DNA of 64,000 nucleotides from Aeromicrobium sp. Root236 (GCF_001428805.1 NZ_LMIS01000001.1:2158976-2222975), one strand, 5' to 3'. Positions 16,422 through 25,753 are shown, counted from the stretch's first letter. Translations and numbers: made by a program. The notes: generated by a model from the sequence alone, not told the origin.

Positions 16422-19400
16422 GTGAGCGACGCGCGAGCTGGCACAGACAGTCTGCGCAACTCCGTGGCTGACTGCGCCAAGGCACTGGCATTGAACCGGC
16501 CGGTGGACCCAGCCACACTGAGTACCGCAGCGCCCGCCCTCGTTCAACTCGTCCGTGCCGGCCTAGTAGGTCACCTGACAGACGGCGCACCCAGCCAAGA
16601 CTCTCTCGCGCAGGTTCTCCAACAGATATCGCAGCTTGCCAAGGCATCCGGCGACTTGTCCCTTCAGCAGCTTCTCGACTGGTGGAGTCTTGCCTACACC
16701 GGTACGCCTATCGACGGCTCCTTCTTCACACACGAAGCAGTGCCGTCGAGCGTCCGGCATGCCCTGGAGGGCTACCTCAACCCACCTCGGACATTGACCC
16801 GGCTGGCCATCGCGCGAGTGCATGAATCCAGACTGGCCCATCTCAAGTCCTTGGGCGACCACGTCACGCCCACCTCTCGTCGTGTTTTCGAGGCGCTCGT
16901 GGTGGAGTCAATCGCAGACGCAACTCGTCGCCTGACGGATGACCCGAACGCAGACCTTGCCGACATCCTCGACAAGGATGCCGAGGATCTGGCCGCAAAA
17001 GCAGATCCAGACAGATCGGTGCCCCGCAATGGGCTGCGCTGGCCCGGGTTCGTTGCACGAGCTCGCGAGGTACAGGAAGGCATCCGCGCATACGCGGCGA
17101 GTGCTCGAGCCCTCGCCGCCTTGCCCGAACAGGACGTTATCCCCGCCGGCTGCAGCGACCCAGCGTACGCAGAAATCTTCGCGGCGCTCACACTCGACGC
17201 TCGGAGCCCTGCAGAACATGGCGTCCTCGACGGCTTGCTACAGGAAGCTCCCCAGCACGACGCTGTAGCCCGCCGTTGTCTCGTTGCCTTCTTGACCCAG
17301 CTCGAAATAGTTCGCCCGTGGATCGCGGCGGATTGGGACGCTATCCAATCGGAGGGCGATCCGATCCGCTCCGAGTTGCACGACCTCGCGGCCGCGCTCC
17401 CGGAGCCTCGTAACACGGCGATCGACGAAGTCGAGTCGTGCCTCAAGTGGGGTCTGACGAACGACGCCGAGGTCTGGCTCGCGGAGATCCGAGCGGCGAG
17501 TCACCTCCACACACTTCGCGGCCGGCACGAGATGCTGGCGCGCGCTCTGGTCGACGTCAGTGATCCGGCGACCGCCGCCCAGCTGACCGCTCTGCTCCGA
17601 TCCCTGGACGATTTGATAGGCCGGGGCGACTTCGTGGGAGCGCAGCTTGTGGCTGACGGCGCTGAACTCACTCTCGGCCATACAGCTCGCCGCGACTCGT
17701 CTGACCTGCCTCTCGGGAGCAAGCGATCCCAGGGCGACGCACCACGCTCACCTGCTGCGGAGGACAATCCGGCGATCGCCACCGCGCTCGAGTTGGGTGC
17801 CGACAGCTCGAAGGAAGAGATTCGCGCCGCTGCGCGGTCGGGACGGGGAACCGAGCTCATCACTCTCGCTGACGCCATGACTGCGACGGGGAGCAGATGG
17901 TTCTGGGACATCATCGCCTCGGACATCGGCAGCGATCAGAAGTCCGCCGTGTGGGGTGCAGTCCGGCCGGCCTTCTTCCGGGCGGTTGAAGCTGATCCTG
18001 GGCTCGAGGGATTACTCGCACCCCCCTCTCCAACCGGATCAATCCATTCGACCTTGCTCGAACCTCGGATGCGGACGCTTACTGTCTGGTTACCCAAGCG
18101 CGAGTTCACGCCAGCGAGCATGAACATCCTCGGCAGTGTGGCGCGATGCCTTGAGTCGCGTGACATCGAGGGCGCCGCGCGCGAGTTCCTGAGCGCCGCT
18201 GAACGCGGATGGCGCCCCGGATACTCCCAGTCAATTGCGTGCTGGATGGAGATTGGGCGACCAGATGCGGCCCTTAGGGCGTACAGGCGATTCTTGGATG
18301 ATCTCCCGACGACATTCATCACGCCGACAATTGCATGGAACATCGCCGCTGCATACGAACAACTTGGAGACGATGGCCGGGCGTCAATGGCGCTTCGCTA
18401 CTTCCTCCGTGTGCGGCCAAAGGCCAGCGACGAATCCCAACAACAGATGATTGAGTCTTTCGGGCGACGGGCCCATCAGACGTTCGACTTCAATCAACGC
18501 CCACCCGTCCCTCCTCAGCAGGCCTCGGGTCAATCGATGTCCGACAGTCAGCGCGAAGTCAAGCGCGCGCGCGAAGAGTACGCGTCTGGATCCGAGGAAC
18601 AGGCCGAGCGACGCCTTGAGCGCCTGCTGGAACGCGAACCGCGGTCTCCCGGAGCCTTCCTGCTTCTCCGCATTCATCGCGAAAAGTTGCGCCGAACTGA
18701 TGCCGAAGCGCTGATTCGTCGCCTCGATGCTCGCGGGGCCGCGACGTGGAAACACTTCCTTGAGTTGGCGCGCATCGACCTCGATTGCGGGCAGCCCTTG
18801 GCGGCGTTGACCGCGTTGAGTCGCGCACTCGAACTCGAGCCCACTGCGACATCGAAGGCGGACTACCTCGACCTTCAGACACGAGCGGAGCGTCAAGCTG
18901 GCGAGGAAGCGCGATCCATGGCGGCACTAGGTGGCAGCGAACTGAGTCTGCAAGTAGTCAACCGCCTCGCGCGTGGCGGCAACTTGGATCGCGAAGACTG
19001 GGAGCGTGCCAGCCGGCGACATATCTCCAACGGAGAGATAGCGCACGTCCTCGAAGTCACCGAGTCCGTCGCCGACCGTGAGGCGTGGGTCATCTCCAGT
19101 GTCATCGAGACGATCATCGACCTCGACGTTGGACTGGACGACGCTGACGTACGTCTCCGTCTCATCGATATGGGTGTTCAGGCGCCAGCGCCTGTCGTCG
19201 AAGCCCTGGCCGACCATCTTCAGAAGATGGCCTCGTTGGACGACACCACCGCCACCGACGTCCTGACCGACGTGATGCGATTGCTCGAGGAGGCGCGTCG
19301 CCTCGCGTCACCGCGCAACGCGCTCCGGTTTGCATGGCACATGGTGAAAGTACTCGATCGGCTGGGGAGGCAAGCGGAATCGGCAGCGCTCGCGCGCGAA

Positions 19401-22400
19401 GCGCTCCCCCCACGTCCAATTTCGAAGGTCGGCAGCCCGAACTCACTCCTCCCTCAGATAGAGCCGGTGCTACCGGTATTGACCACGCCCCGCAATGCCA
19501 GGGACACGCTGACGGCCGCCATCAGCGCGTCCACGGAGGACCGGCGGCCGGGAACCAGCGTTGCCGATGCCTGGATCATCGCGCTCGACGATGGATCGCC
19601 TATCGCTGCTTCGACAGCGCTGGCTTGGCTGATCTTGGAAGGCCGCTCACCAGAGGCCATCGAGGCGTACCAGCGACATGAAGACCACCTCTACTTGTCA
19701 GCATCCCTCACGTGGAACGTCGCTGCCGCACTCGCGCAGCTGGGTCAATATGAGCTCGCAGCCTCGTGGTTCACGATCTGCACCAAGATCTCTGACCGCG
19801 ATCCGAGCGTCAACCAACGCCGCGCGAGAGATGCACTTTTTCGACACATCGGTCTTATTCCACCCGCGGGCCGAGCCACCAACGACCTTCCGATCGCGAC
19901 AGGCCCTCTCAGCGAGGTCGAGTTCGGCCACGGCGTCAGGCTCCTCCGGGACCGTGTCGCAAGCGGAGTCATGAGTCACGACGAGGCGTACCGCCACGGC
20001 CATTCCCTCCATGCGCGGTTGATCAACCCCCGTCAGGCTCGAGCCAGTTGGGCAGTACTCCTGCACGAGACCAACCGGAGCGCCGAGTCCTTCGATGTTC
20101 TCAAGGCCATGTATGAAGACGGCGCCTGGATTGGCACGACGGTCAACCTGGCCGTCAACATCGCGATCAGCGTTGGACATGAAGGTGAAGCGCTCGACAT
20201 GGTCCGCGCCCTCCCGCAGACCCACGTCACGTTGTTCGCCCAAGCGAAACTTCACTTGGCTCTGGAGGACGAGAGAACTGCCAAACTGTTGGCAGAGGAG
20301 TCCCTGCGGCTTAGCCCGACCTACGACGAGGCGTCGCACTTCCTCAACGCCCTTATTGGGGGGCGTTCACCACTACGGGAAGCACCCCTGCCCCAATGCC
20401 ACGTGATCTATTGCGGCCTGACCAAAGCCGGTGCCACGGAGCTACTACTCTCGTTCGAGCCACGTGCACCCCTCCATGACCTTCGTTGCGAGACAGCTAC
20501 CCGCGAAATCGCGTTGGGTGACCTGTCCCGCGGCAGTGCCGGCTCCCGGGTTGCGTTCCTCCTCGAGCCCGAAGAGCGCTCGACGCAACTGACCTTCACG
20601 TATGTCGAGGACTCGGGTCGCACACGCCAGTTCGTGGTACCCGTACCCAAGCCTTCCAGTCCCGTGCCGGCTGCTCTCCCGTTCGATCCGACACAGCCCG
20701 CTCCCGACCAGCTCTTTGTCGGGCGGGCGGTCGACATCGAGGTGATCGAGTCACACTACAAACAGCGGCAACAGATCATCTTCCTCGGCGGACCGCGACA
20801 GGTTGGAAAGACATCCCTCGTTCGCCGCTGCTGCACCCGTGCAAGGGAGAGAAACCAAGGGCTTCTCTTCGCGATCATGGAGGGCGATGGGTACCGCGGT
20901 TCGTCCTCATTTCTCGAGCAGTTGGCTGAGACAATCGATAGTGAAATCATCGCGCGCGGCCACGACCCGTCGCCAGACCGTGCCTCCACGATCCCCGGGA
21001 TCCCTCAATTCAAGCAATGGTTTCGTGGCCGTGTCGTACCGATACTCGACGGAGCCGACCTCGTAGTCGCGATCGATGAGGTCCAAGTCATGCTCGACTG
21101 CCTGGCGGAGCCCGGCGGAGAAGACACGCTCGGCGGGGTGGCGGGCCTGGTCCGTTCCATGAACGCGGATCACGACCTACCAATGAAGTTCCTGCTGTTG
21201 GGGTCCTGTACGTATGCCAGCGTCCGCGACCGGCTGGCGGCCACCAACGTCGCAGCAGAGTTGTCCGAGAAGCTCGTCGGTTTCCTCGACTATCACGAAA
21301 CCGTCGAGCTCCTAGCCCGGGGATTTCGTACAACCGGAACGGCATTTCATGTCCTCCCGTCGGCTCATGACGCGTTTTGGGCGTTGACTGCCGGTTACCC
21401 GAATCACGTTCACCTGCTCGCACGCATGGTGGGGGATCTCATGGAAGAGCGCGGAGAGCGCGTCATCCAGGCGGAGTCCGTGTACCAGGCTGGTGACGCC
21501 CTGGTCCGGCAGGATCGAGTTGTCGTCGAGCATCTACTCGGGCGTGAGCGAGAGCGCGACTATCAACAACAAGTTCTGATGGCACTGGCCGAGTTCTACG
21601 GGCGGGATGAGTCGGAGGCGTCGGCAGTGGTCGATCCGACCGAGCTGGACCTCGTCGAACGTCTCGGACCCGAGTATGCCGACGGAGTGGATCGCTTCCT
21701 CCGTCTCGGATTGCTTCGCAAATCGAGTCACGGGACCGTCTCGGTTGCCAACGGGCTCATCAATCGCTGGCTCGTCGAGAACCTCACTCGCCTTGAGCTT
21801 CGCGTGGCCTCAGCCAAGAAGCAGGGAGACATTGCGGATCTCCTCGAAGCCGGCTACACCCTCAACGGAGCGCCGGACTCCGATGCCCTCGGGGAGTTCG
21901 TGCCTCTTCATCGCGAGAAGCGGTACTACCGAGCACGTCGGCTGACGTCGAGTGTGGATCCCGCAAACCTGACGCTGACCTTCGAGGATGAGGTCTCTTC
22001 ACCCGTCGGCGAGCTGGTCGATGTCGTCGGTAGGTGGTTGATCCTGACCCACGCCCATGGCAGATCACTCGCCGACAACGTCGCGTACGCGGCCACGAAC
22101 TGGGAGCGGCGTGACACCATGCGCGTCGTCAGATCGGTTCGCGGAGCAGCGGCCATTCTTGCAGAGCATGTCGGCTGCCACGGCAACTTGGACGCGAGCA
22201 GGATCATCGAGGGCGCGAGCGGAGTCTTCATCGCAGACTTCGTCTTCGGCTCATCTCAACAACTCACGACGTTCCGGCCGAGCCCGCTGAGGCCGCCTGA
22301 ACAGGCTGAACGTGCTCGGCTGCATCAAGGATTTGGTTCCACGGACGACGTCTTCGCATTGGGCGCGATACTCCACCACACACTCGACCTCAACAGCGGC

Positions 22401-22589
22401 TATCCATACAAACCGGGGCACGACCTGTGCGCTGACACCACCCAACCGGCGAGCGACTTCGACCAAATGGGTGTCGACGAAAGCCTGAGACGAATAGTGT
22501 CGGCGATGTACCTTCCCGATCCCGAGGAGCGCATGGAGATGGCTACAGTTCGCGACACTCTCACGCAGTGGCTGAACCAATTCCAGTGA
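16422..22589 (+). CDS. giant protein: helical/TPR-like repeats, P-loop NTPase, C-terminal pseudokinase
   Basis: 2055 residues, function not recognised. Residues 1 to about 1325 are alpha-helical with TPR-like units, best seen near 600-680, 715-830, 1065-1130 and 1180-1320. Two copies of a W-N-(I/V)-A-A-A-x-x-Q-L-G unit, at 638 and 1097, indicate internal duplication. A beta-rich linker (about 1328-1415) leads to a STAND/AAA-like NTPase: F-V-G-R at 1432-1435, Walker A G-G-P-R-Q-V-G-K-T at 1456-1464, Walker B L-V-V-A-I-D-E ending at 1553, G-Y-P-N-H near 1657, then a winged-helix-like stretch to about 1790. The C-terminus (about 1850-2050) reads as a protein-kinase C-lobe with HRD changed to HGN (1920-1922) and DFG to DFV (1939-1941), so catalytically dead. 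There is no signal peptide or membrane helix. The start is GTG, with TAGGCT 8 nt upstream. Composition is less GC-rich than its neighbours, suggesting transfer. A role in sensing or conflict is inference. Confidence 0.85.
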   Translation: MSDARAGTDSLRNSVADCAKALALNRPVDPATLSTAAPALVQLVRAGLVGHLTDGAPSQDSLAQVLQQISQLAKASGDLSLQQLLDWWSLAYTGTPIDGSFFTHEAVPSSVRHALEGYLNPPRTLTRLAIARVHESRLAHLKSLGDHVTPTSRRVFEALVVESIADATRRLTDDPNADLADILDKDAEDLAAKADPDRSVPRNGLRWPGFVARAREVQEGIRAYAASARALAALPEQDVIPAGCSDPAYAEIFAALTLDARSPAEHGVLDGLLQEAPQHDAVARRCLVAFLTQLEIVRPWIAADWDAIQSEGDPIRSELHDLAAALPEPRNTAIDEVESCLKWGLTNDAEVWLAEIRAASHLHTLRGRHEMLARALVDVSDPATAAQLTALLRSLDDLIGRGDFVGAQLVADGAELTLGHTARRDSSDLPLGSKRSQGDAPRSPAAEDNPAIATALELGADSSKEEIRAAARSGRGTELITLADAMTATGSRWFWDIIASDIGSDQKSAVWGAVRPAFFRAVEADPGLEGLLAPPSPTGSIHSTLLEPRMRTLTVWLPKREFTPASMNILGSVARCLESRDIEGAAREFLSAAERGWRPGYSQSIACWMEIGRPDAALRAYRRFLDDLPTTFITPTIAWNIAAAYEQLGDDGRASMALRYFLRVRPKASDESQQQMIESFGRRAHQTFDFNQRPPVPPQQASGQSMSDSQREVKRAREEYASGSEEQAERRLERLLEREPRSPGAFLLLRIHREKLRRTDAEALIRRLDARGAATWKHFLELARIDLDCGQPLAALTALSRALELEPTATSKADYLDLQTRAERQAGEEARSMAALGGSELSLQVVNRLARGGNLDREDWERASRRHISNGEIAHVLEVTESVADREAWVISSVIETIIDLDVGLDDADVRLRLIDMGVQAPAPVVEALADHLQKMASLDDTTATDVLTDVMRLLEEARRLASPRNALRFAWHMVKVLDRLGRQAESAALAREALPPRPISKVGSPNSLLPQIEPVLPVLTTPRNARDTLTAAISASTEDRRPGTSVADAWIIALDDGSPIAASTALAWLILEGRSPEAIEAYQRHEDHLYLSASLTWNVAAALAQLGQYELAASWFTICTKISDRDPSVNQRRARDALFRHIGLIPPAGRATNDLPIATGPLSEVEFGHGVRLLRDRVASGVMSHDEAYRHGHSLHARLINPRQARASWAVLLHETNRSAESFDVLKAMYEDGAWIGTTVNLAVNIAISVGHEGEALDMVRALPQTHVTLFAQAKLHLALEDERTAKLLAEESLRLSPTYDEASHFLNALIGGRSPLREAPLPQCHVIYCGLTKAGATELLLSFEPRAPLHDLRCETATREIALGDLSRGSAGSRVAFLLEPEERSTQLTFTYVEDSGRTRQFVVPVPKPSSPVPAALPFDPTQPAPDQLFVGRAVDIEVIESHYKQRQQIIFLGGPRQVGKTSLVRRCCTRARERNQGLLFAIMEGDGYRGSSSFLEQLAETIDSEIIARGHDPSPDRASTIPGIPQFKQWFRGRVVPILDGADLVVAIDEVQVMLDCLAEPGGEDTLGGVAGLVRSMNADHDLPMKFLLLGSCTYASVRDRLAATNVAAELSEKLVGFLDYHETVELLARGFRTTGTAFHVLPSAHDAFWALTAGYPNHVHLLARMVGDLMEERGERVIQAESVYQAGDALVRQDRVVVEHLLGRERERDYQQQVLMALAEFYGRDESEASAVVDPTELDLVERLGPEYADGVDRFLRLGLLRKSSHGTVSVANGLINRWLVENLTRLELRVASAKKQGDIADLLEAGYTLNGAPDSDALGEFVPLHREKRYYRARRLTSSVDPANLTLTFEDEVSSPVGELVDVVGRWLILTHAHGRSLADNVAYAATNWERRDTMRVVRSVRGAAAILAEHVGCHGNLDASRIIEGASGVFIADFVFGSSQQLTTFRPSPLRPPEQAERARLHQGFGSTDDVFALGAILHHTLDLNSGYPYKPGHDLCADTTQPASDFDQMGVDESLRRIVSAMYLPDPEERMEMATVRDTLTQWLNQFQ

Positions 22590-23061
22590 TTTCGCGATAC
22601 TCCGCACCGCGCCGGAGCCACCGCAGTCCTCGAGCGTCCTTGAACTCGATCTCCACGTCCAACAACTCATCACTCTCGGCCCTGATGGCAAGCCACGGTT
22701 CCGCGACGCTCCTCGTTCCCGGCGGGATGATTCTGATGCGCTTCTCTTCCGGCGGCTCGCCGGCGAGTCCGCGGATGCGTGCCACCACGTCATAGATAGC
22801 CATCGCACTCGCGTTGTCGATCACGGGCGTCAAGTTTTGGTAGTTGACGGCCTTTCCTTCGTCCTGCAGCCACGACGTGACCCGCGCAACCTGTTCCTGC
22901 TTACGCTCAGCCTCCGCAGCCTCAGCACGATCATTTCGTTCGCGCGATTCGACAGCGCGCTGCTTCCGAGAGCGCCAAGCTTCTGTCAGCAAAGCGCCGA
23001 TCGCGATGGGCGTGCTGATCGCCGCTACCCAATCAGGAATGGTTCCCCACTGCAGGTCCAC
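22561..23061 (-). CDS. small membrane-anchored protein, convergent with and overlapping the giant gene
   Basis: 166 residues, not recognised. One N-terminal membrane helix (about 8-27) is followed by a highly charged, probably coiled-coil stretch (about 28-60, R/E/A-rich) and a beta-rich C-terminal domain (about 75-160). The GTG start at 23061 has a strong AGGAGG 9 nt upstream. The last 29 bp overlap the 3' end of the 2055-residue gene. Similar membrane-helix plus coil plus beta-domain hypotheticals are frequent in actinobacterial accessory regions. Composition matches the giant gene more than the chromosome backbone, so the two probably arrived together; partnership is inference. Confidence 0.75.
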   Translation of the reverse strand: MDLQWGTIPDWVAAISTPIAIGALLTEAWRSRKQRAVESRERNDRAEAAEAERKQEQVARVTSWLQDEGKAVNYQNLTPVIDNASAMAIYDVVARIRGLAGEPPEEKRIRIIPPGTRSVAEPWLAIRAESDELLDVEIEFKDARGLRWLRRGAEYREITGIGSATA

Positions 23062-23270
23062 CTCACGCCTCCTTCACATCTCCGAAGGGCAGAGACATCA
23101 TTTGGACCACACTTTCACACCGCGGATCCCTGCAAGTTCGATTTGCCGATGAACCGCACAGAGTCGAACTTCAAAAGACAGTCCGTTCCGAACAACCCCA
23201 AACTGACATGAATCGCGCCATTCCTCAGGTAGTCTCCTCGGACTCCCCCGCGAATCTCGAAGGATCACGC
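23062..23270. other. AT-richer intergenic region at the right edge of the foreign segment
   Basis: The 209-bp region between two divergent genes is visibly richer in A and T up to about 23220, and this is where composition returns to the high-GC background. It must hold the promoter of the small membrane protein and that of the DUF3352 gene. No tRNA end, direct repeat or integrase site could be seen that would mark an integration boundary. Confidence 0.35.
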
Positions 23271-24809
23271 ATGACCGAGCAGACCCCGATCAGCTACGAG
23301 CTCTCGACGCCGTCCGAGCCCCCGGAGGGTGGCCGCAGCCGCAAGGGCCTCGTGATCGGCGCGATCGCCGCGGTCGTCGTCCTCGCCCTGGCCGGCGGCG
23401 CCTTCGCCGTCGTCAAGAAGCTCGACGGCGGCGGCGCCCAGCCCCACGACGTCCTGCCGGCGTCGGTCATCGCGTACGCCCGGCTGGACCTCGATCCTTC
23501 GGCGAGCCAGAAGATCGCCCTGTTCAAGCTGATCCGCAAGTTCCCCAAGGCGGCGGAGTCGGTCGGCATCAAGAGCGCCGACCAGGACGTCCGCAAGCTC
23601 ATCTTCACGGAGATCCTCGACCAGGGCGACTGCGACCTGTCGTACGACAAGGACATCGAGCCGTGGATCGGGAACCGCATCGGTCTCGCCCTCGAGAAGG
23701 ACGGCCAGACACCCGTCTTCGCGGTGCAGGTCGGCGACGAGGGCAAGGCCAAGAAGGGCCTCAAGGCGCTCTTCGCGTGTGCCAACGACACCGCCGGCGT
23801 CGCGTTCCTCGACGGGTACGCGATCGTGGCCGAGAAGCAAGCGACAGCGGACGAAGCGGTCAAGGATGCCAAGAAGGCCCCGCTGAGCGAGTCGAAGAAG
23901 TTCACGAAGGACATGGCGGACCTGGGCAACCAGGGTGTGTTCTCCGCATGGGCCGACGTCAAGGGCATCTTCGGCTCGGCCGCAGTCGCGGGGCTCGGTG
24001 TCCCGGGGCTCGAGGACCAGGTCGACCAGTCGTCCACAGCCATGACGCTCCGTGCGCAGGGGTCCGCGCTCGAGCTGCTCAGCATCACCCGTTCCCCCAA
24101 GTCCGACGTGACCTACAAGCCGTCGACGATCGGCCGGCTGCCGGACGACACCGCGATCGGGCTGTCCTTCCCGGGTCTGTCCGCCTTCCCCAAGGAAGCG
24201 CAGGACGAGCTCAGGAGCGCGTTCCGGGAGGGCTTCAACAGCGAGCTCGGCGAGGACGGGACGAGTGCCTCTCTCGCGCCCCTGGAGGACGAGCTCAACC
24301 TCAAGCTGCCTGACGATCTCGAAGCGATCTTCATGGACGGGTTCACCGCCGCGATCGGCGCGAAGAACCTCGACACCCTCCCGATGCTCACCGGTCCCGC
24401 CGACTTCGGCAGCCTCGATGTCGGCGTCGCGCTCCAGACCGACAAGGACGACGCTGCCCGACTGGTCACCGGCCTGGTCAAGTGGGCCGACCTCCTCGGG
24501 GTGCGGCTCAGCGGTCAGGACAACGTCATCGCCACGAACTCCGACATGGCCGGCTCGATGGCCAGTGACGGGGGCCTGGGCAAGGAGAAGTCGTTCACCG
24601 AGGTCATCCCCGACCCCGAGCATGCCTTCACCGCGGTGTATGTCGACGTCGACGCGATCGTGTCCGCACTGCTCAAGGCGGATCCGCCGGGCGGCATCAA
24701 GGACGCGCTCAACCAGATGAAGCCGCTCAAGGCCGCCGGCCTCTCCGTGACGTCCAAGGACGACGGCAAGCTGGTGCGCGGCTCGCTGCGGATCACGTTC
24801 GACGAGTAG
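23271..24809 (+). CDS. DUF3352-type membrane-anchored protein
   Basis: 512 residues. A cytoplasmic Pro/Glu-rich tail (about 1-25), one membrane helix (about 28-50) and a large extracytoplasmic region follow, with the A-Y-A-R-L-D-L-D-P motif (about 68-76) typical of DUF3352 proteins. The domain repeats a pattern seen again near residues 375-400 and 450-500, consistent with two related halves. The function of the family is unknown. The ATG at 23271 has GAAGGA with about 7 nt spacing, preferred to an in-frame ATG 63 bp upstream. Base composition is back to the backbone. Confidence 0.75.
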   Translation: MTEQTPISYELSTPSEPPEGGRSRKGLVIGAIAAVVVLALAGGAFAVVKKLDGGGAQPHDVLPASVIAYARLDLDPSASQKIALFKLIRKFPKAAESVGIKSADQDVRKLIFTEILDQGDCDLSYDKDIEPWIGNRIGLALEKDGQTPVFAVQVGDEGKAKKGLKALFACANDTAGVAFLDGYAIVAEKQATADEAVKDAKKAPLSESKKFTKDMADLGNQGVFSAWADVKGIFGSAAVAGLGVPGLEDQVDQSSTAMTLRAQGSALELLSITRSPKSDVTYKPSTIGRLPDDTAIGLSFPGLSAFPKEAQDELRSAFREGFNSELGEDGTSASLAPLEDELNLKLPDDLEAIFMDGFTAAIGAKNLDTLPMLTGPADFGSLDVGVALQTDKDDAARLVTGLVKWADLLGVRLSGQDNVIATNSDMAGSMASDGGLGKEKSFTEVIPDPEHAFTAVYVDVDAIVSALLKADPPGGIKDALNQMKPLKAAGLSVTSKDDGKLVRGSLRITFDE

Positions 24810-24842
24810 GACGGGTCGAAGCCGGTAATCGGCGGGGTCGGG

Positions 24843-25661
24843 TCAGTCGAGCTCGTCCTCGTTGTGCGGGAACGCGCACTGAACCTTCGGATTGGCGACG
24901 ACGACCGCCGTGGCCTTGTCGGGATACAAGCGGGTGGCGCTGATCGTGAACCACGAGTTCTCCCCGGCGTCGAACGAGACGTCGACCGCCAGCTTGGTGC
25001 TGCCGTTCATCGACTTGTCGAGCAGCAGTGCGGGGCTGCCCTCGACGCGCACCCGGCCGAACGCACCGGGGTCCGACCGGGCGTCGTCGAGGCCTACGGT
25101 TCCGATGAACCGGCGGCAGGAGCGCTGGAGATACCAGCGGGTCCTGCCCGTCGCATCCGCCTTGGACTCCCAGTAGCTCGTGAACGGAGTGCCGGCGACT
25201 GTGATCGGACCGAACCGCCCGGGACCGCCGGTGTCGTCCGACAGGACGTGGACCCAGCTGGAGTTCGCGAGCTGGTACCAGGTGTAGGCGTGGATCGCGA
25301 TCGGTGTGCTCGCGCCGCCCGTCCGGCCCTGGCCGTACATCTTGTAGGCGCGCCACTTGTAGGTGCCGATCGAGGGCGCGAACGTCTTGGAGAACGTGCC
25401 GTCCGACCGGATCGTGGCGGTGTGGACGGTCTCGAACCCCACGTAGTCCTGGTCGTCGTGGGACCTCTGGATGCGGATCTTGGTGCCCGCCGCGTTCGGC
25501 GACACCTTGCCGGACATCGTGACCTGCTGGCCGAAGTTGATCGACGTCGCCGAGACCTTGGCGGTGACCGTGTAGGAGCCACTCGCGTGCGCCTGCGTCA
25601 GGAAGATGCCCGGAACGAGACTGACCGCGAGAGTCGATGCCAGGACGAGAAGCGTACGCAT
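24843..25661 (-). CDS. secreted beta-rich protein, paralogue of the 3.1-kb gene
   Basis: 272 residues. Signal peptide (about 1-26, ending T-Q-A-H-A-S), an Ig/Fn3-like domain (about 28-120, with G-T-F-S-K-T-F-A-P and Y-K-W-R-A-Y) and a C-terminal NPCBM-like module (about 135-270, with R-R-F-I-G-T-V-G-L-D). The order matches the protein at 3127. The ATG at 25661 is chosen because the signal peptide starts there. It is convergent with the DUF3352 gene, 33 bp apart, with no obvious hairpin between. A carbohydrate- or wall-binding role is inferred from the fold only. Confidence 0.68.
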   Translation of the reverse strand: MRTLLVLASTLAVSLVPGIFLTQAHASGSYTVTAKVSATSINFGQQVTMSGKVSPNAAGTKIRIQRSHDDQDYVGFETVHTATIRSDGTFSKTFAPSIGTYKWRAYKMYGQGRTGGASTPIAIHAYTWYQLANSSWVHVLSDDTGGPGRFGPITVAGTPFTSYWESKADATGRTRWYLQRSCRRFIGTVGLDDARSDPGAFGRVRVEGSPALLLDKSMNGSTKLAVDVSFDAGENSWFTISATRLYPDKATAVVVANPKVQCAFPHNEDELD

Positions 25662-25753
25662 GATGGTGCCCCCATCTGTCGCGGCGAAGCGCTGGCGACT
25701 CCTCACCGTAACCCGGCGTTGGAGCCAAAACTGCCGAATGGTCGAGCGGGCGG

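Noticed and set aside
16422..23061. Prophage or transposon carrying the giant gene
   Set aside because: No integrase, transposase, terminal inverted repeats, att-like direct repeats or tRNA were seen at the edges. Only the composition argues for transfer.
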